Shown: piece by piece, positions 1 through 5,716 of the stretch
Layout of the letters: each line of letters opens with the position of its first letter
Numbering within the stretch: position 1 is the first letter of the stretch
DNA from: Bacteroidota bacterium
GTDB taxonomy: Bacteria > Bacteroidota > Bacteroidia > JAADEI01
Direction: 5' to 3'
Length of the DNA stretch: 5,716 nt
NCBI GenBank assembly: GCA_015490475.1
Contig: WFXT01000166.1
Coordinates: 1-5,716, forward strand
Program-made: the position numbers and the translations under genes
The notes under the pieces: generated by a model
What the model was told of the DNA's origin: nothing
Seen by the model: the letters and a program-made list of their open reading frames with translations, nothing else
Databases searched by the model: none

Positions 1-1746
1 AGTGGGATTAGAGCAAAGGTCAACTGTTTGACCACAAGTAATTGTTAATGTGTCTGGATTGTTATCAGCGGAAGCAGTGGCTTCAACAGTTCTTCCCTCC
101 ACTGTTACAGAGAACCAGCCTGCAGACATAAACAGTTCATATGTTAGGCATGTTCCCGTTGAGGCATCACATGGAATTGTACAAAAGCAATAATGTTGAT
201 CAAGACCAAGTATCGGATCAAAGTAAGTACATGTTTCAACGTGATAATTCCTGCTTTCAAAAGTTAATGTATAGTCTGGGCACTGAGGAGCCAGGCAATC
301 GACGAAAGAAGGGTTGGAGATAGGACCTCCACCGCATGTTCCACAAGAATGTACACCACAAGGAACTGTACATGATCCCGTACAACCATATTGTGTACAT
401 TCATCAAGACAAGTCCAGTACAATGTACCTGAAGGGTCTTCAATATTACACGCATAACTATATACCTTAACCCAACCATGAGCTTGAGCATCAAGATGAT
501 AATAAGTTCCGATGAGGGTGGAAAGGCCACAATTAATTCCGCAATTGCTTTGCCATTGTAAATAGTAATATGCATTAACCAGTTGTGTGCCACCAAGCCC
601 TGTTATAGTTACCTGACAAGGACAATAAATGCTTCTTCCACCATTGCCATCGTGTCCAAAGCCACAATCAACTGCATTAGATGCCGTAACGCTAATTATC
701 GGGTCAAGAACTAAGGGAAATTCTGTGTCTGGCTTTTTCAATTCAGAGAAGGGGATTGCCACTTTGATAATTAACTTTGAACCGTTGATGGCAACTTCGT
801 AATTGGGGGAATAGAAAGCGTGTCGCTCTTTATCTAAAAGCCACATTTGCAAAAACTCCAGTTTAGTTACATTACTTGAATCTTCCGGGATGAGGGTAAA
901 AGTTTCCACCTCTGTTCCAGTGGGTAAAGGCAATGATAGGCCAATTACATAAATAGTGTCAATTATTATAAGCGTGTCATCATCTGAAAATTGCCATTCT
1001 TCAAATGGTTTGTTGAACACATATTCAAAAGCAACCCTCAGCCTTGAAACTTTGATAACCTTGTCTATACCAAATTCCTCAAAGAAGTTATTGAATATTA
1101 GTCCACTTGAACCAATGTGAAAAGACGCATTCCTGTTTGAAAGAGCCAATACTTCTTCGGAGCCGTTCCTCTTGGCAATTAACAATGAATTTTTTGTCAT
1201 GCTTAGCGAATAGTTGTCGCTTTCCATTTTCAAGAATGTAGTCACTGATTGTGGTTGAATAGTAACCATCATTTCTGGTTGATGGCTAACATAAGCACCA
1301 TTCTCAGGAATTAAATACCAGTTTATTGTTCTCCACCATCCGTTTTTGTCTTTGTAGTGTAAGGGTCCATTGGCTTTCTGAACGAAATATCTACTTCTTG
1401 GGTGTGAAATGCTAACAAAGTAGCGGTAATACTCGTCTCTTAAATGAATGAGTTCAATACATGAATCACACTGAGTGTTGAAGGGTAGAATTCCAAATTC
1501 AGGGTGGTTCCAATATTCAGGGGGTGTTAACTCAAGGAGCAGTTGGAAAGCTTCTTTGCCATACTTTTCACTAACAGAAATCCCTAAACCTCTGGAAAAG
1601 GAAAAGAAATCAGGAGATTCAACCTTGAAATGTTCATTACTGGGAAGGCTATTTTGTGTGTCATCTGACGGCTTGCCATTTGCGAGATGCGTTATTGCAA
1701 ATGCAAGAATTATATACACTCCGATGTTTTTAACTGCTGCTGGCAT
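1..1746 (-). CDS. Large secreted cysteine-rich protein, unknown function (C-terminus beyond window)
   Basis: I translated the minus strand from the ATG at 1746 to the window edge and found 582 codons with no stop, so this is a long gene cut at its 3' end. An in-frame TAA lies just upstream (8 codons before the ATG), making this the first possible ATG. The N-terminus looks like a Sec signal peptide: Lys6, a hydrophobic stretch at residues 8-18, and candidate cleavage after Ala17 (AFA) or Ala22. Residues 23-360 contain only two cysteines, as a CDSC motif at 93-96, and include an aromatic-rich stretch at about 128-145 (PLHYKDKNGWWRTIN). Residues 361-582 then carry 22 cysteines, densest at 446-489. 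The last ~30 residues (TLTITCGQTVDLC) resemble the first strand of an Ig/PKD-like repeat seen in large Bacteroidota surface proteins. Export is well supported. A type IX sorting domain at the unseen C-terminus is only a guess. I do not recognise the family. A 72-base gap without a clear terminator or promoter separates it from the DUF4340 gene, so co-transcription is possible. Confidence 0.85.
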   Translation of the reverse strand, partial: MPAAVKNIGVYIILAFAITHLANGKPSDDTQNSLPSNEHFKVESPDFFSFSRGLGISVSEKYGKEAFQLLLELTPPEYWNHPEFGILPFNTQCDSCIELIHLRDEYYRYFVSISHPRSRYFVQKANGPLHYKDKNGWWRTINWYLIPENGAYVSHQPEMMVTIQPQSVTTFLKMESDNYSLSMTKNSLLIAKRNGSEEVLALSNRNASFHIGSSGLIFNNFFEEFGIDKVIKVSRLRVAFEYVFNKPFEEWQFSDDDTLIIIDTIYVIGLSLPLPTGTEVETFTLIPEDSSNVTKLEFLQMWLLDKERHAFYSPNYEVAINGSKLIIKVAIPFSELKKPDTEFPLVLDPIISVTASNAVDCGFGHDGNGGRSIYCPCQVTITGLGGTQLVNAYYYLQWQSNCGINCGLSTLIGTYYHLDAQAHGWVKVYSYACNIEDPSGTLYWTCLDECTQYGCTGSCTVPCGVHSCGTCGGGPISNPSFVDCLAPQCPDYTLTFESRNYHVETCTYFDPILGLDQHYCFCTIPCDASTGTCLTYELFMSAGWFSVTVEGRTVEATASADNNPDTLTITCGQTVDLCSNPT

Positions 1747-1818
1747 GCGGGGAAATTTTTTATATGTTTACGAAAGTTTGCTTTGAATGGTTACTGTAGA
1801 AAATAGCAGAGGAATCTT

Positions 1819-2883
1819 CTACCAGTTCAAGCCAGTTTCATCAACTATAATAGGAGCTTGTCTGAATGGTCTATATGATGAACCAAAGAATTCAGGGTAA
1901 TATCTGAGCACACGGCCCCAGACGAACCATTGTCCCAACATTAATTCATCGGTCTTGGGGTTATATACCCATACCCTGTCTCTATCATATTTAAGTGGTT
2001 TACCTGTTTCTGTGTCAAAAGGAACTTTTGTTCGTTCATCCACGCCATGAAGGAAGAATAACAACTTGATGGAATCATTTTTTAGTGTTGTAACTGTTAG
2101 TGTTGCATAGGGCGTTGTCTGTAGTAGAGAGTCTTTGAAGCGTGGTGCTTTGACATATTTCATAATGCCTAACTTTCTGAATTGGTTAAGATAAAATTGT
2201 ATTATCTCAGCATTTGGAGTGTCTGGTAATTCAGGATAATCAATGGGTTTTAATTCATAAGAGGATGTGTTAATAAGCAAGAAACCGGGTTCTTTGAATT
2301 GCGGATAGGTAACACGGACACTCTTAATGTCTTGTGGTTCAAGTGATATAATGACTTTTTTCCGCCATTCGTCTGCGTTAGTGTGATAGCGGGGATTAAG
2401 CACACCAATGTGTCCGGGCAGATACACCGCGTAGGGCAGGGTGTCTCCCTCAGCAAGCATATATGTAGCCATGTTGTCTGGAGTGGCAGGTCCTATATAA
2501 AAAGTTAACATTTTATTATTATCTCTGTCGTAAATATCCACTCTTGTTGCAGAAACATCCATTTCCTTGATGATGTTAGGTATGGCAGGTTTAGGTGCAG
2601 GAAACTTAATCCTTTGTTTGTGTATGGTTTCAAGCAACAGATTGATGTTTTCTGGTTGGGCAGAAAATTCGTTATTAACGAGCCAGCGATTGCCCTGTCT
2701 GGTCAGCGTTACCACATTTCCCTGCTTGTCAGCAAGAACTATTTTACCAATTGATGATGTGTCCTTAATTGTGAATTTGTCTGGTGAGTAAGGCGTTTTG
2801 CGGAAAGGTTGCCAGTAAACAAAAATGGCAATTATGCCTGCAATTATTGTGAGAGCCAGTAGTATCAAAGTTCTTTTACTCAT
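1819..2883 (-). CDS. DUF4340 domain-containing membrane-anchored protein
   Basis: This encodes 354 residues starting MSKRTLILL. Residues 5-24 form one hydrophobic segment, an N-terminal inner-membrane anchor or uncleaved signal, and the remainder should lie outside the cytoplasm. The body fits the DUF4340 family: residues 37-95 show the 'I-x-KIVL...G-N-VVTL-R...RW-LVN' beta-rich unit that typically begins the domain, and residues 128-166 carry the second conserved block (YIGPATPDNMATYML, then PGHIGVLNPRY). I chose the ATG at 2883 rather than the in-frame ATG at 2907. The later one overlaps the gldG stop as ATGA, the usual coupled arrangement, and places the basic residues K3 and R4 directly before the membrane segment. 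The 2907 start would add eight residues inside gldG. DUF4340 proteins are known to occur beside GldG/ABC-auxiliary proteins in several phyla, but their biochemical role is not established. I infer a structural or accessory partner of GldG. No catalytic motif is visible. Confidence 0.88.
   Translation of the reverse strand: MSKRTLILLALTIIAGIIAIFVYWQPFRKTPYSPDKFTIKDTSSIGKIVLADKQGNVVTLTRQGNRWLVNNEFSAQPENINLLLETIHKQRIKFPAPKPAIPNIIKEMDVSATRVDIYDRDNNKMLTFYIGPATPDNMATYMLAEGDTLPYAVYLPGHIGVLNPRYHTNADEWRKKVIISLEPQDIKSVRVTYPQFKEPGFLLINTSSYELKPIDYPELPDTPNAEIIQFYLNQFRKLGIMKYVKAPRFKDSLLQTTPYATLTVTTLKNDSIKLLFFLHGVDERTKVPFDTETGKPLKYDRDRVWVYNPKTDELMLGQWFVWGRVLRYYPEFFGSSYRPFRQAPIIVDETGLNW
2880..2883 (-). promoter_or_regulatory. 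ATGA stop/start overlap coupling gldG to the DUF4340 gene
   Basis: Read on the minus strand, the ATG of the DUF4340 gene (2883-2881) shares two bases with the TGA of gldG (2882-2880). This four-base overlap is a common sign of translational coupling by terminating ribosomes. There is no Shine-Dalgarno sequence in front of the downstream start, which fits re-initiation. It also decides the start of the DUF4340 gene. Confidence 0.75.
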
Positions 2884-4610
2884 CGGGCAAATTTTTGATA
2901 GCGCCAATAGTTGAAAGTAATACCAATTAATGCGGTTATAATCAAGGGCAATAAAATGTTAGCAAGTTGAATCCATGTTTTGTACCTATTTACTTTTTCC
3001 TTGTTGAGCAATCTTAGGGTTACTTCCCTTGCCCGGGTGGCTATTATCCCTGTTTTATCCCATAAGTATTCAATAGCGTTAAGCAGAAATTCCTTGTTGG
3101 CGAATGTCTGTCCTGTATATGAATAAAAGCCAAGGGGTAGGGGATTACCTAATCTGTCCAACTCATTGCGTGCAATATCTCCATCTCCAACAACAATTAT
3201 TTTAGTCGGTGGTGATTCATATTTTACCTCAATTCCAAGACTATCCAGAATCCTTAGAGTATGTTCTGTTAATCTGTTTTTGAAAAGTGAAGTGAATTTG
3301 CCTTCCACGAGAATGGCAACAGGCAAATGGGATTCATTAAAGGCACCGGGGGGTGGCGGATTCCTCACAACATCAAGTCTAACCTGAAAAGGCGACATAT
3401 ATGATTTTGAGCGCTCACTTGTGGTTAGCAATACAGTTTTCTTTAAACCATCGCCTAAGGTAGTGTCCAGTTTGGTAGCGAATCTGGACAGTACAGCATC
3501 CATATTTTTAACTATAGGATGTTGATTTTTCATGTCGGCATATAGAATTGGGAAGAATATCCATGGTCTGAGGACCTGTTGGGGAACTCCGCCCATCTGT
3601 CCAACTACTACAGGAATGGGGGCACAACGCATGTCAGCAACCAGCCCATAATGAAGCCGAACTCCATATTTGAATAGTTGGTCGTGCAGGTTTATGTCAG
3701 CGGGAACAGCGATGAATGCCCTGTCTTCATTGCGAAGGCTGTCCAGTTGAGCGAAGGCACCCTCCACAAGCCACAAAATAGTGCCTCCATTCATCAAATA
3801 CTGATCAAGTTTAAACTTGTCTTGTTCAGAAAAAGGGACTGTTGGTCTGGCAACCACAACAACGTCAATCCTTTGGTCCTTAGGGATTTCAAGAATTTCA
3901 GGTAGGTCAATCCATACGACCCTATAATCCCTGTTCAGCGTCCTGACAAGGTCTGATATTTCAGGTTCTGTCAGTTCACCGTGTCCCTGAGTAAAGGCAA
4001 TAGTGGGAGGCTCCACAATTAACAGGTCTCTTATTGCTCTTGCCAGATTATATTCAACAAGGGCTATTGAATTGCTAAGAGTTATTTCAGGGGGTAATCC
4101 AGCCTGTTGAACAAGAAAATTTACTGCTTTGCTCCTTCCTTTATAATATGCAATGGCTCCGGGGAATATTATTTTCTCGGAAACGCCTTCTGAAGTTCTC
4201 ACTGTCAGGTTAGTTGGTTGAAGACCTGCCTCTGCCAATTCCCTAATTACCTGCCTTTTTTTGTCTTCCGTTTCCACGTCTTCAAATGGGTCAATGAATT
4301 CGTAATAAATCATATTTCCTGATTCCCGTCTGAAGTTTTCAAGGGTTATGTATATAGCGTCTTGGAGCCTTTTGAAGCCAGCAGGTAACTCTCCTTCTAA
4401 ATATACCTGAAAGTAAATTGGTTCATCAATGTTCTGTAGTAGATTTTTTGTTACCTCGTTGAGCGTATATAATTTATCTTCTGTCAAGTCCCATCGTATA
4501 TACAATCTACTGGAAATCATATTAAGAAAGAAAAGAAATAGAACAAGCAGGATAGCCTGCCATTTGCGTTCACGCTTCCATTTCTCATATTTGCTCTTAT
4601 GCCTTTCCAT
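2880..4610 (-). CDS. gldG: Gliding motility-associated ABC transporter substrate-binding protein GldG
   Basis: This 576-residue protein has the GldG architecture. It begins with a basic cytoplasmic head (residues 1-18) and a membrane segment (about 19-37), followed by the signature RWDLTEDKLYTLNEVT at 39-54. A long extracytoplasmic region contains GHGE at 209-212 (after IAFTQ), VVGDGDIARN at 473-482, GNPLPLGFYSYTGQ at 488-501 and NKEFLLNAIEYL at 505-516. A closing membrane helix spans about 549-568. In Flavobacterium johnsoniae, GldA (ATPase), GldF (permease) and GldG form an ABC complex required for gliding. What it moves, and whether it acts outside gliding, is unsettled, and GldG occurs in non-gliding Bacteroidota too. 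The start is secure: an in-frame TAA lies eight codons upstream with no other start between. The C-terminal TGA is shared with the DUF4340 start. The upstream neighbour is smpB, not gldF, so the complex must use a permease encoded elsewhere. The length is in the normal range and no key block is missing. Confidence 0.95.
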   Translation of the reverse strand: MERHKSKYEKWKRERKWQAILLVLFLFFLNMISSRLYIRWDLTEDKLYTLNEVTKNLLQNIDEPIYFQVYLEGELPAGFKRLQDAIYITLENFRRESGNMIYYEFIDPFEDVETEDKKRQVIRELAEAGLQPTNLTVRTSEGVSEKIIFPGAIAYYKGRSKAVNFLVQQAGLPPEITLSNSIALVEYNLARAIRDLLIVEPPTIAFTQGHGELTEPEISDLVRTLNRDYRVVWIDLPEILEIPKDQRIDVVVVARPTVPFSEQDKFKLDQYLMNGGTILWLVEGAFAQLDSLRNEDRAFIAVPADINLHDQLFKYGVRLHYGLVADMRCAPIPVVVGQMGGVPQQVLRPWIFFPILYADMKNQHPIVKNMDAVLSRFATKLDTTLGDGLKKTVLLTTSERSKSYMSPFQVRLDVVRNPPPPGAFNESHLPVAILVEGKFTSLFKNRLTEHTLRILDSLGIEVKYESPPTKIIVVGDGDIARNELDRLGNPLPLGFYSYTGQTFANKEFLLNAIEYLWDKTGIIATRAREVTLRLLNKEKVNRYKTWIQLANILLPLIITALIGITFNYWRYQKFAR

Positions 4611-4615
4611 AATTT

Positions 4616-4631
4616 GTTTGCTCTTGCAAAC
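4616..4631 (-). other. Small perfect hairpin just upstream of gldG
   Basis: On the minus strand GTTTGC-AAGA-GCAAAC gives a perfect six-base-pair stem with a four-base loop, ending five bases before the gldG ATG, in the 46-base smpB-gldG gap. No U-run follows, so it is not a convincing intrinsic terminator. It could modulate gldG translation or be chance. Confidence 0.3.
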
Positions 4632-4634
4632 TTA
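4627..4634 (-). promoter_or_regulatory. Possible Bacteroidota -7 promoter element (TAAGTTTG) before gldG
   Basis: TAAGTTTG matches the Bacteroidota -7 consensus TAnnTTTG and sits 16 bases before the gldG ATG, in the largest gap within the upper gene cluster. The -33 partner is weak: the nearest TTTG lies only 12 bases upstream, shorter than the usual spacing of about 19. The six fixed bases are expected about once per strand in a window this size. If real, it would give gldG-DUF4340 its own promoter with a very short leader, and it overlaps the hairpin at 4616-4631. Confidence 0.22.
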
Positions 4635-4656
4635 ATGACGTCCACTCAAATGAATA

Positions 4657-5121
4657 CTATCTATATCGCTTCAAGACCCGTTCCATTTGTCTTTGTGCCT
4701 CCCTCTTCTTGATGGTTTCTCGCTTGTCATATTTTTTCTTACCTCTCACGAGTGCTATTTCCAGTTTTGCCCATCCTTTGGGCGTGATGAATAATCTCAA
4801 GGGAACTATTGTTAATCCCTTTTCTTCCACTTTCCCTGATAGCCTGTTTAATTCAGACCTTCTAAGAAGCAGTTTCCTGTCTCTATAAGGGTCATGTGTC
4901 GTATATCCTGCTTTGTCATATTCGGCAATATGCATGTTTTTGACAAATAACTCTCCGTCTTTGAAATAGCAAAAGGCATCTTTGATGCTTGCTTTGCCTT
5001 GCCTAATTGATTTAATTTCTGTGCCTTTTAGTTGAATGCCCGCAATGTATTTCTCTAATATTTCGTAATCGTGATATGCCTTTTTGTTTACTATTTCTGG
5101 TGTTCCGGGTTGCCTTTCCAT
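4657..5121 (-). CDS. smpB: SsrA-binding protein SmpB
   Basis: SmpB binds tmRNA (SsrA) and delivers it to stalled ribosomes for trans-translation in the cytoplasm. The 154-residue product matches the family end to end: NKKAYHDYEI at 12-21, KGTEIKSIRQGKASI at 32-46 in the RNA-binding OB-fold core, then HIAEY, the RDRKLLL segment, KGLTIVPLRLF, and GKKKYDKRE at 127-135. It ends in a basic tail, REAQRQMERVLKRYR, that in known structures enters the ribosomal decoding region and mRNA channel. The length is typical. The ATG at 5121 lies four bases after the lipoprotein stop and agrees with the usual short N-terminal extension before the conserved NKKA motif. No Shine-Dalgarno sequence is visible. The tmRNA gene is not in this window. 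The tight spacing suggests co-transcription with the lipoprotein, but I infer no functional link to it or to gldG. Confidence 0.97.
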   Translation of the reverse strand: MERQPGTPEIVNKKAYHDYEILEKYIAGIQLKGTEIKSIRQGKASIKDAFCYFKDGELFVKNMHIAEYDKAGYTTHDPYRDRKLLLRRSELNRLSGKVEEKGLTIVPLRLFITPKGWAKLEIALVRGKKKYDKRETIKKREAQRQMERVLKRYR

Positions 5122-5125
5122 TGTT

Positions 5126-5602
5126 TCAATTACAATTTAGAATGATTTGTGGTGTTTTTTCTATGTTGCTCATGTTTCCTGCCCTGTCCCTTATTTGAAC
5201 TGAAAAAGAAGTTGTGTCAAAGTTTCTGAATGGGCGACACGAAATAATCCCGATAATGTCAATAATAGCAGTGGCTTTTATCCCTCGTTGAGCCCTTAAT
5301 TGGTCAACTTGTGGAAGCCTATATTCATAGGTGTAACCGGTTCGGTCATCGGTTATAAAAACGTCTGGCACTGTATCATTTTCTGGGCGTCCTATATCTC
5401 CATCTCCATCCGTAAACTCAAATATTACTTTGAGAGTGTCTGTGTCTATGCCCGTGTTTATCGTTGTTTTGTTCACGGTCACTGATAGAATTCTGGGTTC
5501 CGGTGGAAAAGCAGGTGTCCTATTACATGATGCATAAACGATTATTGCGAAAGTTATGCTAAGCCCGTAGATAGCCTTTAAATACTTTACTTTCCTGACC
5601 AT
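5126..5602 (-). CDS. Small putative lipoprotein with DGDGDIG acidic loop, unknown function
   Basis: The 158-residue product has a lipoprotein-type N-terminus: basic residues at 3-9, a hydrophobic stretch at about 10-23, and Cys26 preceded by Y-A-S. Tyrosine at -3 departs from the usual Leu/Val/Ile, so the lipobox is acceptable but not ideal. The mature part looks like one beta-sandwich-like domain. FEFTDGDGDIG at 61-71 is an acidic loop that could bind calcium, and IRDRAGNMSN at 137-146 is a matching late strand and turn. This pairing is common in short Bacteroidota lipoproteins annotated as hypothetical. Cys122 and Cys157 could form a disulfide. The start at 5602 overlaps the preceding hydrolase end by 16 bases, and the stop is four bases before smpB, so it is probably within the same transcript. 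I know of no assigned function. An outer-membrane location is inferred from the lipobox alone. Confidence 0.82.
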   Translation of the reverse strand: MVRKVKYLKAIYGLSITFAIIVYASCNRTPAFPPEPRILSVTVNKTTINTGIDTDTLKVIFEFTDGDGDIGRPENDTVPDVFITDDRTGYTYEYRLPQVDQLRAQRGIKATAIIDIIGIISCRPFRNFDTTSFSVQIRDRAGNMSNIEKTPQIILNCN

Positions 5603-5716
5603 TCAAAATGCTTTAGTATATAGTCAATGGTTTGGTCTGGGTATTCAAGGGAGAACAAGTGTCCTCCTTTTGTTATAATAACCTTTTTATTCGGTAAACG
5701 TTCCGTCCAGTTAGTG
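5587..5716 (-). CDS. C-terminal end of a probable alpha/beta hydrolase (N-terminus beyond window)
   Basis: Only the last 42 codons and the TAA stop are visible; the 5' part lies beyond the right edge. The segment LPNKKVIITKGGHLFSLEYPD, followed by an amphipathic helix ending KHFEWSGK, matches the end of the alpha/beta hydrolase fold. There the last beta strand leads to the catalytic histidine in a G-G-H turn, and a final helix packs on the fold. The nucleophile and acid cannot be checked. The substrate is unknown. The stop lies inside the first codons of the lipoprotein gene (16-base overlap in another frame), consistent with one transcription unit. Confidence 0.68.
   Translation of the reverse strand, partial: TNWTERLPNKKVIITKGGHLFSLEYPDQTIDYILKHFEWSGK

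Noticed and set aside
264..596. 110-codon minus-strand open frame inside the cysteine-rich gene
   Set aside because: It is in a different frame from the 582-codon open reading frame that spans the same region with a signal peptide. Its translation is low-complexity hydrophobic with no family resemblance, so it is a shadow.
772..779. TAACTTTG on the plus strand, matching the -7 promoter consensus
   Set aside because: It lies inside a minus-strand gene with no plus-strand gene downstream. About one chance match per strand is expected in a window of this size.
1475..1786. 103-codon plus-strand open frame covering the signal-peptide end of the large gene
   Set aside because: It is antisense to a well-supported coding region, its product has no recognisable features, and no plus-strand gene is otherwise supported in this window.
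1747..1818. Possible terminator between the DUF4340 gene and the large secreted protein gene
   Set aside because: The best pairing is a four-base stem (AAAG with CTTT) and no U-run follows it. I saw no TAnnTTTG promoter match in this gap either.
2884..2907. Alternative upstream ATG for the DUF4340 protein, adding MALSKICP
   Set aside because: It would extend the gene eight codons into gldG. The ATG at 2883 gives the classic ATGA overlap and a cleaner membrane-anchor N-terminus.
4600..5121. smpB and gldG begin with the same 11 bases, ATGGAAAGGCA
   Set aside because: Both simply encode Met-Glu-Arg followed by Gln or His. The identity does not continue upstream or downstream, so a duplicated element is unlikely and coincidence is sufficient.
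5662..5671. AAAAGGAGGA, a perfect Shine-Dalgarno-like string on the minus strand
   Set aside because: It lies inside the hydrolase coding sequence as Lys-Gly-Gly codons before the catalytic His. The only nearby start would be an internal in-frame TTG, and the annotated starts in this window show no Shine-Dalgarno use.

Overview
The window reads as chromosomal DNA from a member of the Bacteroidota. The clearest marker is a full-length GldG homologue, the substrate-binding-like subunit of the gliding-motility ABC transporter, which is characteristic of that phylum. Further support comes from a short lipoprotein of a Bacteroidota-typical style, moderately AT-rich DNA, and no convincing Shine-Dalgarno sequence at any annotated start.

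All six genes lie on the minus strand, so transcription runs from the high coordinates to the low ones and nearly every base is coding. In transcription order they are: the 3' end of a probable alpha/beta hydrolase (5716-5587); a small lipoprotein (5602-5126) whose start overlaps the hydrolase end by 16 bases; smpB (5121-4657), 4 bases further on; a 46-base gap holding a small hairpin and a possible promoter element; gldG (4610-2880); a DUF4340 membrane-anchored protein (2883-1819) joined to gldG by an ATGA stop/start overlap; a 72-base gap; and a large secreted protein (1746 to the window edge) that becomes cysteine-rich after residue 360 and is cut by the left edge. There is no gene-free stretch over 300 bases, and I saw no tRNA, rRNA, CRISPR array, insertion sequence or strong terminator.

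GldG and the DUF4340 protein probably work together in the cell envelope. Both are anchored in the inner membrane with most of their mass outside the cytoplasm, and they are translationally coupled. The usual membrane permease partner, GldF, is not next to gldG here: smpB sits where gldF often lies. SmpB is the tmRNA partner in ribosome rescue and is probably an unrelated passenger. The large exported cysteine-rich protein after the gldG-DUF4340 pair is the least explained part of the window. Its last visible residues look like the start of an Ig/PKD-like repeat region of the kind found in type IX secretion substrates, which is inference because the C-terminus lies outside the window.
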